From: Nemopilema nomurai
Taxonomy: Eukaryota > Cnidaria > Scyphozoa > Rhizostomeae > Rhizostomatidae
Assembly: GCA_003864495.1 (NCBI GenBank)
Contig: ML133383.1
Span: 8,106,880 to 8,170,879 of the forward strand
Direction: 5' to 3'
Length of the DNA stretch: 64,000 bases
A program made the translations under genes and the position numbers. Below, in pieces: positions 12,803 through 27,177 of this stretch; the first letter of the stretch is position 1; every line of letters starts with the position of its first letter. A model generated the notes under the pieces. It saw only the letters and a list, made by a program, of their open reading frames with translations, made no database searches and was not told the DNA's origin.

Positions 12803-15800
12803 AAGATGACGTCATTACTTGAGACTTCGCTCGTCTCTTCGGTGAATGCTGTTTCCCGATAGACTAATTTTGCACGGACAACTGGGAAGATCCGAATGAG
12901 GTTGCAAATGAAACTTTAGAGACTAGTAATTAGACTTTAGAGACAGTAACGAGAATATAATAGAAAACTGACTAACATAGAAAAGGAGCAAAAATTTTTT
13001 GACGCGAAGAAAGAAGACACCGAACAAAGTTGCTCACTCGATTATATCACGATAGCTATTCATGTAGTGTAAATAGACTGCAAATTGTTCAGACTGCATT
13101 TCGTATTTTTAGCGATTCGTCTAGCCAACTCGAAATAATTTATTTAAAAATGCAATATAAAGTAATTATCACACACTGAATAAATTAAAAAATAGGTTGA
13201 CTGAAAACTACAAAGCATGAGCTAAAAGCATTCCTAGAATGCAAGTCCACTCAATTATGGGCATTTACAGCCATAGATGACGTCATGAAATGTGGGATCT
13301 TAATCTTGGGCGGCAATAATGCACCCTTGTGGTGATGTCATAGAAACTTCTTTTCAGAAAGTTTGAAGATTAGTTATGAACAGTTTCCTATTAATTAAGC
13401 ATCAGTGGGATTCTATGGCGCTTGCTAAAATCACAATACTCCAATTCTCTAAATTTAAATTTTTGGTTTTCATTAGCTTTTTCTTCATCAATTTTCTTCT
13501 CAGCTGTAAACTGGTCTTAAAGTGTTTAATAGTATTCAAACTTTTCAGCTACCCAAGGACCCTCGTTTTCAGCACGGGTACTTAATAGAAACGAGGTCCT
13601 TATTTATGTCTTCATAACTAAGGCAAGGAAACGTCTTTTTGCAGTGTAAAGGATGCTTCCTGTCTTTAGTCCAGGATCCCATTGAAAACACCGGACCTGT
13701 TTAAGGCGAGCGTGTGAAAGATGCTAGTTAGAATAGACGTGGCTTGAAGTTCATTGTCTTCTTTATTTAACCAAAGCCTCTATTTTCAGCCAGCCTTGGT
13801 ATCTGATTATCTAAGGATTTCAAAATCTACAAAACATTAGCTTCCGTAATTGAATTAAATTCACCTACAGTTCCGGGGCATGATGCACACACCATCTTTC
13901 ATTGAAAACGTGTATACTCGCCTTTAATACGCACAGAAGATGGGGCTTAGTATTCAACACAAAAACTACTTGTTACTTACAGACATTTGACTGTCAATAT
14001 TTTTTGTTTGAGTGTTAATGACTTGCTACAAGCAATTCGCACACAAAACAGCTTAACTGTTGTTACATTAAAAATTATTTGAGTAGAGTTAGTTGCCGCA
14101 TATTCTATTTCTCTTTACGACGTCTGTGTATGTATCGCTTAACAATGTCTATTGCGCTTTCGTAAATGACTCTAAAAATTCTACGTTCCTCTAGCACAAT
14201 GAGAAGGGACCACCTAGACAGGTAGTCGGAGACGTTCCTCATAAGAAAAAGGCAGGTAATATTTTAATGTGAAAGGGTATATATCTATGAAATAAATAGG
14301 GTACACAAAATACAAAAGCATATATGATAAGTCGCACGTTATCTTCCTTGCAACATAGCATCAAGTGGTTCGTGAAAAGCTGCAATATGACACCATGACG
14401 CCATGACTAACATCCAACCATGGTAGGCTAGAGCGTGTTACATTCTTCTGAATCTTCTTTGTTGTTTTTCTTTGACGATAACTTGTCTGGAATGAAGATG
14501 TAAAAGGTCGAGAGTGATTACCCGAAATAAAACCCTAGAAGAGCCAGCCATGTCATAGGATGACAGTGTGATCATTCATATGACACACCCCTGATGGTCG
14601 AAAGAAGCTCCAGCTTCGAACGACACATCCCACCTTAGATGTATCAGCCTCTGCCTCACGCACCCCACACCCCTGGAAACTTATGTTACCCAGTTTGGAA
14701 GACCAACAGTTTCTAGTTACGAGGACCGTTCCCTCATTTTGTGTTGAATTTTCTTTTTGTGCAGAATGCCATCGACAAGTCGAGCACCGCATACCAACAA
14801 AAGTAATCATAAAAATGCTATTAGGGTTATTTGATTAGGTTAATAGCAGCTAAAATTTGGTTTGGCGAATGTTTATCTCCGAGTGCCGACTATATGATGG
14901 GTTAGTGCCAGTGTTACAGAAAACGCGTGTTTGTTTGTTACTAGACTAAGAGTTAGCAATTATTGTAAAAATTAGGTTGATTAAATACACGAGAACAGGT
15001 GTTATATCATTGATAAGATATAAGATTAAAAACATTGTGTGCAGAGATTAAAAATCATCAATTGAACCAACCTGATGATATTAACATGCTCTCTCCCAAG
15101 CGTGAAAGTATTAATGCGTCTCCCTGTTGGGCAACATGTCCTTCTGACATTCGAACAACTTAGCAAATTGAAATATCAATGTTTATTTTCGTTATTAATT
15201 TTGATTAATATCTGTAACACGCTAACGGAGCGGCCAGCTTTATTTTCGTCTGATTGCTAGCAGTAAGCATTAAGGTATTTATATCGCTGTCTCCATCTAA
15301 TCTACGCATCTGCTTATAAGCGCAATTTACCACCAACAGATTTCACGTTCACGAATATTGCACGCTACGCAAGATGGCACGCGAGAGGCAATAGAAGAGT
15401 TCGGAAACAACGCCCACACCAAACACGACAAGAAAATGTGCTAAGATAAAGAAATAAAAATCTGCATTATAGCCCTGTTGCTCATAGATATTGGTGATAT
15501 AAAATGATCCACTTCTAGGAATACTTCTAGGGATGAGTAAATACAGTATCTGGATACGAGTATCGACACTAATATCATTTGACGTGATACATGCTAAACA
15601 GAGTAAAAATCAAAAGCCTTTAAGGCCTTAAAATCGTAACGCGTATCTGTTTATTAAGCGAAATCCATTTTTAACTGCCATTATCAAAAGGTTGCAAATA
15701 ACAACGAACTCTCGAAGGCAACAAATTAAACAAAATATGAAAAAGGAATTGACTATATCGACCAAATCATCAACTAAGCACAGCATCGCCTCATTAGCCC

Positions 15801-17119
15801 CTTGTGAGCCACCAGCCTAAGATGATATGCGCGGTGTTTATAATTCGAAGTTTTGTTCCTTTAGAGTTCTTATCTATACACAGCTTTATGAATAGTGACA
15901 AACAACGCTTTGATCCGTGCTTTAGCAACAAGGGACAAGTTCGATCTTCGCAGGTATCTAATGGGTAAGTAGTGGAGGTCTCTGGCAACACCCTTTCAGC
16001 GCCTAACAAAATCTACTGTACATCTCTATTTACGAACCCCCGTGAATTTTGGCGTGAAACGTCCTATATAGCAGCTATGGTATAATAGTTACAAGTACAA
16101 AGCGCTAAAAGCCATCAGTGTGTGATACAACAATGGGGGAGTCGAAACTCTCGCTAGCATTCGTGCAAAAGCTACTTATGTGTCACGCAATCGAAATATT
16201 TCGCCAAGAAGATTGATTATTGGGTTATTTCTGGAAATCTTTCTTTCTTATCATGCCAGGTCATCTCTAAAAGCCTTACCACTTAGACGCTAAAAATTTG
16301 AAGTATCAAGATACGATCGTGCATAGTCGTTTGAGGTAAATGATTCCCACGATATAACGAAAGATCCATGGTTCATTATACGACATAGCTTGGAAACTCA
16401 ATCAACTTACGAACTTTATTTATCAACGTTTTCAAAAGCAGCATTACACGTTATCAAAAGAAACCGAAGTTAATGTCTTAGCTGCAAAAGTTTTCTTTGT
16501 CCGTGAGCCGTGAATTCTCTTACACTGGTGCTTTAAACTACGGGTTGTAGCGAACGAGTATATCGTTGTAGATTGTCATACAAAATTAACATCATAGATC
16601 TAATAAGCGCTGGCTCGCGTAAATGGAATTTGTTCAGACTTTAACTCGATTTCGCCTCAAAATGGCCTACAGCTCTTAAGCCCTGATTCAATGATTATGG
16701 GCGAAACAATGAAGGAAACGAGATTTGCTGCTCTTAATCATGCTACTCATATCAGTGATTTTATAGACGAGGTCGGGTGATATCGATTTATAGCCAAATA
16801 AATCTAGCACGCTGGAAAATGTTCTTACATCTCTGAGACTACTGCATTCGTCTGTCACGTTTCGTGAGTATCGAGGTAGAAAAGGCCAACATAATGGGCT
16901 GTGAATCGTCCACTAAATTGATCCATCAAAGTTTAGTCCTGCACTCGAAAACGAAGGTGTTGGGGGCGACCTTTTGGGTGCAATACCCTGGTCCTGCATT
17001 GCATGTTAGGGTGACCAATTCCTTTCTCATGCTGCCTTTTACCCCCTAGTATGTTCCAACTCATCTCTAGCTAGGTGGACTGGAGACCGTACACTCACGG
17101 GATCTAACTGTAAGAGGTC

Positions 17120-17203
17120 ATAATGGTAGTAAAAACCATAATGGTAGTAAAAACCATAATGGTAGTAAAAACCATAATGGTAGTAAAAACCATAATGGTG
17201 GTT
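17120..17203. repeat. 18-bp tandem repeat
   Basis: The unit ATAATGGTAGTAAAAACC is repeated four times without change, at 17120, 17138, 17156 and 17174. A fifth, diverging copy starts at 17192. Because 18 is a multiple of three, the repeat is open in several frames, but no gene is evident around it. Confidence 0.95.
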
Positions 17204-19288
17204 AAAATTCGGTTCCCGACTCCACCCTTTTCAAAACGTCTTGATAGGAGAAAAAGCGTCGAAGAATCGCTGGTTGGGTTTAGCCAGGAGGTAAATGAGT
17301 CGACAGCTTACCCTATATGTCAAGATGAGCATGCGCACAATAACTAGCTCCGGTAGGATGGCGATAGGTCTGCCCGATGCGCAAAGGCGAGCTCCGAAGA
17401 CTAGTGTCAAACTTTAAGAGTTTGAATATTACAATATTTACATGTCGTATTTAAGAAAGCTTTAGAAATAGGCGCTTATAACAGCTTAGTTTAATAGTTT
17501 CTGGGTTAAATGTTTATCTTGCCTAAATGATTAAGTACGAAACATCACGGTGTGGCATTACAGGATGCATTTACCCTTTCGTAGCTAGAGGCTTGAACGT
17601 GAAAAGCCAATATTCTGCAACAAAAAAGAAATGCCTTGTTAGGCAATCACTATCGAATACGCCGAGATGAGCCCCCTCTGTTTTCTAATCTCCTCCTAAG
17701 ACAAAGGGTCTGGAGGAAACGTGGAAAACTGCACCCTCGACAAAGGAATCTTTGGTCGTATCCGCTATTCTTGTGATTCAACAGTCGAAAAACATTTCAA
17801 TGGCAAAGATCGGGGAAACAAATAGGCCTGTTATGAATTGCTAAAGCATGGGGGAAAAGGGACATCGCATGTTCAGATTTTTACACCTTGTGCCAATTTT
17901 TTCCACCAGAGGACAGTATCTACTAGGAGGGGGTACAAAAAAGCAAGAGGCCATCTCCGGCGTATTTGCAACGAAGGTTAGGGGGTTTTTTCAGCAGCCA
18001 AATGTGCCCAGCGTATTATGACGCTGAAACGGGATCTGTAGCCTCCCCCATTGTCTTTTGGGAACAGATCATGAATGACGGCAAAATGAAATTTTACTTT
18101 AGCAAAAAGGAAACAAAACATAAGTTGATTTTTAAAAGATTAAAATTGGTAAGTTTATAAAGCGTTAGCTATGCATTGACAGAGTTAGTTGAATGGTCAT
18201 TCTGTTAGTAGGTTTGACACTTTTACAACAACAACAAACAGGCAGAAAATGTTTAAATTGTTGATGATTATCAGCGTGCAATAAAAATTTTGGTGCAAGT
18301 TAGAAGCAGTTTACTCGAGGACACCACAAAATGGACGTAAAGATCGTCGGGAAGCATATCTCTTCCAACTGAAAAGGTTATCGATGCAAAAAGTACACAA
18401 AAAGAACCCGAAGTAGAAGTCAGAGTAAAAGTATCAAAAGATCTCTAGTCTGAAAAATTTGGGATATAATAATAGCTGTGAATGTACAGATTAGCGATCG
18501 AGCTCGAAACAGATTCGTTAAAGCAATATAAATGAGGGAACCGATCTGGTTTGCATTTCAAAAATCTGATCTCACTTTGCAAAATAGTAGGGCCCTCGGC
18601 TCTGTTGACGTTCCTGTAAAGCCTTCAGAGAAATAGCGTCACAGAGGGTGACACAGAATGAAAATACAGTTAGAAGAGAAAGGCAGAAAAGTATAAGCAA
18701 ATGTGGAAACTTTTCATAGGTGCATAAAAGATGGAAACGCAAGAACCCGGCCGTTTTTGGAACCAATCAGGAAAAATGAGATCCGGGTAGCTCTGAAACT
18801 TTTCGCAAGATGGCCCCCCTCCCCTCACAAGAAGGTTTGGAGAAATCACGGTCTATTTAGTTACAGACAACAAAGCCAGGTGAGAACTCTCCACAGTACA
18901 TTTGGCGCGATAGTTCTGTTAAAGGGACCACTGTTACTAGCACGACAAGATGATCAAGAAGCCACTGCTGACTTTAACCTTCTCTGGGATTACGAGCAGG
19001 CCTCAATATACTATTGGAAGACAAGAAGGCAAACCCAAAAACTGATTAAAAACAGACGGGGGTTCATGTCTCTCTAAACAAATAGCAACCACGTTGTGCA
19101 TATCCCACCACAGCATTTTGAGTAGTGTGCCAAAGGCTTTCCAAAAGACCAAGTCCAAATGAGTGGCTTACTGATTTTCCCTTTCTTGTAGCTTGGATCA
19201 AAACTAGCAGTGCAAGTTTGTTCTTCGCAACGCCTCATGGGCCAAAACAAAAGTTCTCGGAGACTTATTTGATTGAAACCCAACAACA

Positions 19289-19492
19289 TTGAGTGTCACT
19301 CATCTGACATCTCCCCACCCCAAAACATCGCATTCTGCATATGACAGACGGCTATCTGTGGCATATGAAGCTCTAGATAAGTGCTTACGTGCACTAGAAG
19401 TTCACGTTCAGTTCATTGATAAAGCTGTTAAAAGCGTTAATCGAAGGCAAGTGAGGCAACAGTGGTGGTTAGTAGCATTCAGATTTGTGTAA
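19289..19492 (+). other. Unassigned open frame, possible exon
   Basis: A plus-strand frame of about 67 codons whose central part (about 19340-19447) reads like an amphipathic helix rich in Leu, Ala, Lys and Arg. It follows an acceptor-like ATATGACAG and precedes AATCGAAGGCAAGTGAG, which looks like a GC-type donor (AAG|GCAAGT). I recognise no family and find no partner exons. It could be a transposon fragment or chance. Confidence 0.2.
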
Positions 19493-19526
19493 AAGGAAAC
19501 TTTTAAAGAATGAATGTACCACTCAC

Positions 19527-22500
19527 GTTCACTGCCACACCGCTTGTCGAAGTGGGTGACATTCCTTAGCAACGTGGTCCACTCCTCCACTTGCGTCTCC
19601 CAGACGTTTGCGAATACTTCCATATTTTCTAACGATATTTTACTGGACGGATGGCCGGATAGAATCTTTGCCGCTGAAATCAACTAAAAAATAAATAAGT
19701 GCATTGTTTTAACTCATCTTAAGTTGTACGGTCATTTGGATAACTTGAAATAAAACGAAATAAAACGAAATATGCTCAAATGAATAACCAAGCCTCTAAC
19801 TAAAAAAGCATAAAAAATACATTGACTGTATTTTAGTACCACAGACATAATAATTTCAGCCCAATAATTCGGGTCCTCAGAATGGAAAGGTAACCCGATA
19901 TCGAATCCGAGGATAGATATTAAACTAATCAAAGTCAATGAAGCCCTAATGATTCCGGGTATGACTTAACTGGCCTTGGCAGTTGACACTGTTGGCCGTA
20001 CGAATGTGACATAAGGATAACGTCCAGTCAAAATTCATCGAAATGTCCCTTAGGTAAAGAGCTCCCTTGTTTAAGATAAAACATTTATGATAAGCCAACA
20101 GAGCTACAACTCTTATTACCTTTTATATACAACTCTACTATTACCACAACCCTCGCATTTAAAATTGCCTACCCTTTGAATATCAAAACAAAATTAAAGA
20201 ACTAATTAGGCAACCTTGAAAAAGATTGCAAATTCCTGTAATAGTTGTAGTTCTGTCACAAAATTTACAAAATCTAAAGCTTATCTGGTATTAGTTCTCT
20301 CTACAAATTTTCAACAAGAACCTTTGCAAGGACTGTTGTTCAAACTAAAAAATTAAAGTAAATTACCTGTGGAAGAAATACTTTCATATTTTCCTCGATT
20401 TTCTTTGCCGTGATTACAACTGGCTCACTTTGGGTTATATTGCAAATCAACTTTGATACCTGCAAGGCAAATTGCGTTGAAATTATAACTCCCAACATAG
20501 ACTTGCAAAAAGGAAGGATAAATATCAAAGAGGTCAATTACAAAAAGCTGCAAGGGTCCCAAAGGCTTGTCCCAAAGGCTACTGGCTTTGTATAGGTGTG
20601 CGACACAATGAATGAGTAATATTTACAACACCCCATAAATGCATGCTTCTTTGACTGGCCTATTTCTACCCATCCGTGTGTAAGCTCTTTCATTTACGCC
20701 TATACTTTCCACAAACTTAACTATGACAACTGAAAAACAAAAATCTTCTTAAGAGCATTCTTAAATGACTTTGTGACTTTGGTGCAATCTCTCATACACA
20801 TGGCCAAAGGCCAGTGCAATGTCACAAAATAAAGAGACCCTTTTTACGACGTGGAACAGAACAGGTTTGGGTAACTGATAAAATCTTGCTCATGATTACC
20901 TCTTTCATTTTTCGAGAGTCCTCCTCAAGGCTTTCTCCATACGAATCGACAGAACCAGGATCACCGTTAACAGACGCCAATTTCAGTTTCTGTAAATTAG
21001 GCTTCCAAGCTTGGTTTATAAAAACTTCTGTCAACAGATCTAACGATACGTTGGTAAGCTACAAAAAATGAATTAAATATGTTGCTATGCAATAAAACAA
21101 AATTAGCCCTGTGAACTTAACTGCTTTTAAAATAAAAATTTAAAGCCTGCTTTCTTTACAGCTTTTAATCTCTATTTTATTTTTCTTAATTCACGGCCGT
21201 TTTTCTTCTACATAGAGCCCTACTGAAAATATTCAACATTTTCTTTCAAAGGTTAAGCTTAATCATAAATTGAAAATTCAAGACACCAATGCTTGCTTAA
21301 AAACGCTTGAATGCAAGAGATAAATTCAAAGCGCGTCCTTTATTAATATTAGAGAAAAGCTGTAGACCTCTCGTAAAAACTTTACATACTCACATCGCTA
21401 CTAATGTCATTAATTGTCTTGTTAATTCGCTTTAACAATTGACAAACGGGCTCTTCTAAGGCTTCCTGAAATTGGAGAAAATATTTATGATTTACAAAAG
21501 CATTGATGATTTCAGCATCGCAAAACGAACTTTTGATCAATGCTACACCGTGAATAAAATAATAGAAGCATGAGTTTTATTGAATGTTTACAAGCGAAGA
21601 TAAATCGACCGTCAATCTAAAAAATAATTACCTAGAGAAAGTACAGCATATGCGTTGCGTTATTAAGCAGACTCCACAAAAACTAACATTTAAAGGGACA
21701 CACGATATGAAATAACGGCAAACTAATGAGGAAATGAAGGTGAAATGAGCTTTTCAACAATAAATATAAATGTTTGACAAGTTGTCACAAATTGGGCAAT
21801 GAAATTATCCACTTGGCTGCTGATAGAGACCGTGAAGCCGAATCGCGGTGGACATCGTGCTGGACTGAAGGTCCAAATGACAATGATGACAGTGACGCTA
21901 ACGATGGTCATGATTATGATGATCGAAATGTTTCCATTTGTTTTGGCGAAAATTCATATGGTTACCCTAATATTTAGCATCTGCCCTAAACACTGCATCG
22001 GCTAATTTCTTAACGGTCAAATACGAAAGCTTATCTGGAATAAAAACACCACAAAACTCAATACAATTTCAAGCGAACGTCGTTTCAAAGAAAAGCCGCT
22101 GGCTTCATTACGTGGCTTAAGTAACAAGTGATCTAGGTCACGGTAAGAAATGGCCTTAAACACTTATCATTACGACTCTTCACAAAACGGCAAATACCCT
22201 GGCAGATGCGCTATCGCGGTTTATGAGAACCTCACACTTACGTCGCTAGATCCTTTGAACTCCTGAATGAGGTCCCGCAATAGGTCCCTCAGATTAGCAC
22301 AGTAGGCCATTATCCGATTCTTCTTCGAGCTCGGAATAAATTCCGAATTGATGAGATTTTCTGAGTCCGAGATTATCTTCTTTAGCTTGTCCAATATCTC
22401 GGGTCTTATTTCGGTGTCATCAGGCCTCTGAAACAGAACTTCTACAGCAACCTACGGAAAACAATACATTATTAGAGAAAAAAATAGCAACGATTGTAAC

Positions 22501-25500
22501 TAGAGAAAATGCAAAGCTAAGCTCAAGTAAAAATAACACTTTTGAAAACTCTTTTCAAAATCCAGCAACAACTGGCTTGACATTACTTAAGTGAACACAA
22601 ATCGGCGTTATTGCTGGCACTAAAAGCCATTAGAGTAAGGAAAATGGATTACGAGGAACTTACTATTAACGCCAAGGTATTACATCATGAAAACGACATC
22701 TTGGCTGATTGCGACATTCTGAACACATTCTCAAGTAAAATTCGATTGAGATCATGGAAAACCCACCTTCTCTTGCAATAAGCAACTCAAAGCCAAGTCG
22801 CCAATTTTCTAATCGGCTTAAAAATTTCCAAAACATTTTGGTTGAGTCAGACTAGCTTCCAGTATTCTTGGATTTAAAGTTAAAAATGCTTTGTTACGTC
22901 GTGCCTCGGATAGGTCATCAAGTACACGCTGAGTCAAACTATTTCCCTGCACACGACGAAGACATGATTCAACGCGGTTCGAGTGCAATAAATACAAGAA
23001 ATACACACTGCATCAATCGGTAAGCACCGTATCTGGAGACCTAGCACGTGAATGACTTAACATAAGAAGCATCATCTGAAACTGTTATCTCTGACAATCT
23101 AACCTCAAAGTCTTTAAACTCCATCCCGAGTCCTCTGCACGATTCTATTGATGGCTCATACGAATTTTCTTGGACTATCCCTTTGAGAGTTGACATAGCC
23201 GTCCGCATGCACTGAAAAACTCCGCTGCGATTGCCAAGGGCCAACGGCGAGTCGGGATGGCGTAGACAAGTCTGTGCAAAGCAATGAGACGTAAGTTTCA
23301 CATCAGCCGTTATTTTACACTCGTATATTTATTCGTATATAAAAATAAATTCATCCCGTATATTTATCGCATGAGTATTAGAATATTTATTCTGGCATTT
23401 TAAGGAAAAGGTTTTAAGGAGATGTTTTGAAAAATCCTTGCGGATCTCAAAGAGGCCTGGTGGCCGGCTTAAAATTTTAACTCTTTTCATCATGACCTTG
23501 GTTGGCCTTTTCGGGTTTCCTGAATAGAAGCTTGAATTTAAAGAGACATTTCGTCAAGCGAAAGACTCGATTTAATACTGATTGTAATGATCTCAAGAAA
23601 ATACTTTGTTTCCTTGATCCAAACACTTAAAACTAAACTCACTAATTATAATGACCAATGGTATTGGTAATGCCGCAGAATTTATCAATTCTCAAAATAA
23701 ACAGCAATGTTTGCCTTTGTTGATCCAAGCAGAGATTCTAATAAATTACTATTCGACTATGCCATAAATCTCTCTCATCAATACGCCAATTTTATAATTT
23801 TAATCAACATTAAAGCATTGTTCTGGTCTCAAATGATTATTCAAAAGGAAACTTTCAAATTCAAAACGTCACTTAAACTTAACCACTTAAATATGACCAG
23901 CTTCAACAAAAGCAGCTTAACTGTTTAACTATATTGATTGTTGGTTATCTTGCGCCATGTCATATTGTTACAATATTTCTGCCAAGAGTACTGGATCATT
24001 AACAGCAATTCTTTAACCTGCATTCATACACCCTCTCCCACTCTACAAACACGGTTTTCACTTATAATAGTCAACCAACTTTGTGCAGCAAACCGTGTCA
24101 TATCAGTTTTGGCTCAATATTACCTTACAGGAGGTAAGAAGCATCATTGTTGACTTTTCCAAAACAGCTCTAGCAGCACACATTTCTGCTCTTTGCTTAT
24201 CATCCTTCAGGTCCTGCCAAAAATAATTCAAGGTATATAGCTGACATGCTGATTGATAAGGAAATAATTAGAGGAATTCATTTTCAGAAAATAATTCATA
24301 TAGAAAGTAAACATCACATACAAATAAACTCTCAAACAGAATAAAGAATGAATTGAAATACAATACAAACAGTTGTTTTCTCACATTTTGTCTGTCACCC
24401 GAGACATGGGCTAGTTCAACCATATCTGCACCAAACTGGCTAAAAGCCTGAACAAAATCGGTGAAAATGTGTACATTTTCTAATTCTTTCAGCTTTCCAT
24501 CCACCTGTACAGACAAATAAAGAAGTTTTAAGATCTACTGCAAATAGGTGTTGAAGAGTTTCCAATAGCCTTGAATAGGTTTCACAACATTGCTGGATTG
24601 AGCTTATGCTGTGACTAAACTGGCTATTATACACTGATTGACTAACAGTCAAAAGCCAATTTCACTTTAATGTGTCTTTGATCTGCACCAGAAAAGCAAA
24701 GTACAAAGATGATGGAATATTCACAGTGCTACAAATTAGAATTAGAAGTAAGCCTAGGTAAAAGGAGGGGGATATATCTCATCATTATCCCTTTAGAACA
24801 GGAGAATCTGAAATCCCAAAACAGGCTTCAAAATTGATAAAATGGAAGAGAAGAGCTTTCCCAACAAAAAGAGCTTAGCTTATAGTTTTCTAGTCATTAA
24901 TGTGCTCATGAATCATCAAATGAATTAAAAAGACATATTCATCAGAGGCCAATCAAGCAGAAAATAAACGAGGTTTTAATTGAAATCAAGTACTGTGATA
25001 GTCAATTTTGTTCTATTCAAACATTTTCATCTTGAACAATGTACTCTCTAAATTGCAGAGACATAAAATGCTTCACATAATATAAAAATGAGACATTCTT
25101 GCTTTCGTCAACCATCAAAGACACACTGAAGTAATATAACTAGAAACTACCTTTTCTGCTGCTCGTATAAGCTTTTTGACTGCAACAACATCTGCCAGAA
25201 GCAGGCTTCTAGTTATGGAACCAAGTAGCACTCTAGACACTTGAACAATGGCAGCTTTATCAAGAGACAAGCTTTCATTCAGGTCTGTCAGCTTTAGGAT
25301 GATCGCCCCACTCTTCAATGCTTCAGAACAAGTTTCATTCATATCATCTGCAATATCATCATTTTCTGCAGCTATAGTTTGTCCAACATTGGAAAAACTG
25401 TCAATTGCTTTCTGTATATTTGTACCAGCAGCCTTTAAAATATGTTTACTTTTGTCTGTTAGTTTGATTCTCTCTTTCAGGTTGACAAGTGTTGTGATCT

Positions 25501-27177
25501 AAAAAATATCACATAGAAATCAACATAAGTGTGGTTCAGGTTGCCTGTTGCTCGATGACCAAAGTTTGTGTATAATTTGCATCTTCAACTTGCACCATTT
25601 GTAGGGTATAGACATGGACAAAGCTGATAATGGACACATTTATAAATGTTAGAGATATAAAATAGTGGGCCTTTAAAAGATTTGTTTCTTCTTATAAACC
25701 TATAAAAGCTATTGCAGGCTATTGGTAGATTGATAATATGCTCTAAGCCTTGTCATTGCATACATCGTTTTGGAACTGAAACAATCATACATTGCTCCAA
25801 ATTTGATTACTGCAATCTAAAGACTTAAACTGAAACATGAACTGAAAAAAGATTTACTGGATTCAACAATTTCAACTGATTGACCAGGACCACAAATATT
25901 CAAAGAACTTGACACATGTCTCTAACTGTCACCCTTAAACCTATCACTTCAAAGAGTTCAGATAAAATCCATTCAAAAACTCTAAGGAAACTTTAACAAA
26001 GTATCATTTATCTGGGTTTAACACTCTTTGGGATTTGACATATTCAAGATTTATGTCTAACCTAGAAGAATAAAAGAAAAGAGCTGTAAAAACAGGATCT
26101 AGAGAATATGAATATGACCTGGGTTTTGAGCCTTGTAGAATATCTCAAACTTCAAATTTGTGAAATTTACTTTATTGCCTTTCGGTGACCCTGAACTAGC
26201 ATATTGATAAGGATTATAAAAAACCCTACCACATCAAGGGCTAAATCTAGGTCATCATTTGATTATAAATATAAAGATAATATATATAGCAGTGAAAAAT
26301 TCTTTTGCAAGGCAGGTGGCTCATAGGTACAAATATTTCAGTGAGTTGGTCTCTAACAACATGGATCATTTTGATCGGAAATTTGGAAGTCGGTTCAAAT
26401 TGTCTTGATCAGGAATAGGGGTCAAGCCCCATCAAAATAGTTTGCATGGTGCATTGTCTTGGCTTGCCATTATATTTCCCTCGACGGTATGTACCCAGGA
26501 ATATTTTTAGTAAAAAGAGCAGTTTGCTGAGCATTCAATGAACTAATAATAATGCCGGAAATAAGAATCTGCGATCGAAGTTATATGCTATGAGAAGCAT
26601 ACCAGCTGTTTGTACCATAGAACAGTGAAAGTAACCAAATTCGATCAATTTGTGAAGGTATTTACAATTAATCGAACTCGCAAGTTTTTGTTGAGATGAA
26701 ATTCAAAGGGCAGGCTATTCATTATAACTAAATAACAGGTAATTTAATCTACACAGCAAAGGCTTCTATCACCTAAAATATCTAAACACTTATGTTCATC
26801 CCATTGCAACACAAATCTATACCGTTCACTCTGCTTCCTACGTGCCGACCACAATCTAATGGAAAATGCAGCGCATCTCTTGAGCACAATTATTACGCTG
26901 TAAATAAATGGCCTTTGAATCAACGTTCGTTCGATTCTACAAGAAATACAACCAACACATTCTTGTAAAAAATGTTGACAGTTATAATGAGTTTCCAAGA
27001 TCGTAACAAGAATGACCATTTGTACCTGTTTCTTCAATCAAATAGCCTTGGTGTTTACATAAAAGGATGACATATTAGCTAACTCTCGAGGCGACATACC
27101 TGTGCAACCAGTGGCACGAGAGCTTGCTCGACAGATCTTGTGCGAATTTCAAGATTTTTTGCATCCCATCTCGCCAT
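19527..27177 (-). CDS. CTNNAL1: Alpha-catulin (vinculin/alpha-catenin family), C-terminus not found
   Basis: Cytoskeletal scaffold of the vinculin/alpha-catenin family; alpha-catulin is known to link to Rho-GEF and NF-kB signalling. Exons read on the minus strand: 27177-27100, 25498-25151, 24504-24385, 24213-24124, 23271-23062, 22451-22242, 21465-21394, 21058-20900, 20459-20367, 19683-19527. All have AG/GT borders; the junctions are phase 0 except the last donor (phase 1). Together they give about 512 codons. Landmarks are the N-terminal NLEIRTRSVEQ, LLLADVVAVKKLI, FVQAFSQFGADMVELAHVSG, AARAVLEKSTMMLL, TCLRHP and the HPSSKISLENMEVF block. These match alpha-catulin better than alpha-catenin. 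The start is the first ATG after an in-frame stop. The family is normally about 700 residues; roughly the last 200 were not found. Reading through the last donor would end the protein at 19408. Confidence 0.88.

Larger units (their letters stand above)
12039..19526. other. Stretch without a convincing gene
   Basis: Between the GPCR stop and the last recognised alpha-catulin exon I see no protein family on either strand. If alpha-catulin is complete, its missing C-terminal exons should lie here or further left; I searched the minus strand for its conserved C-terminal landmarks and did not find them. The stretch contains an 18-bp tandem repeat (17.12 kb) and a weak plus-strand exon candidate near 19.34-19.45 kb. 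Confidence 0.45.

Noticed and set aside
13200..13330. Minus-strand MTSSMAVN, thought to be a missing alpha-catulin exon
   Set aside because: Flanking residues do not match the family, a stop follows three codons later, and no splice borders fit.
26310..26480. Possible tRNA-derived SINE (GTGGCTCATAGGT ... GTCGGTTCAAATT)
   Set aside because: The two boxes are loosely matched, with no A-rich tail or target duplication and no second copy in the window.
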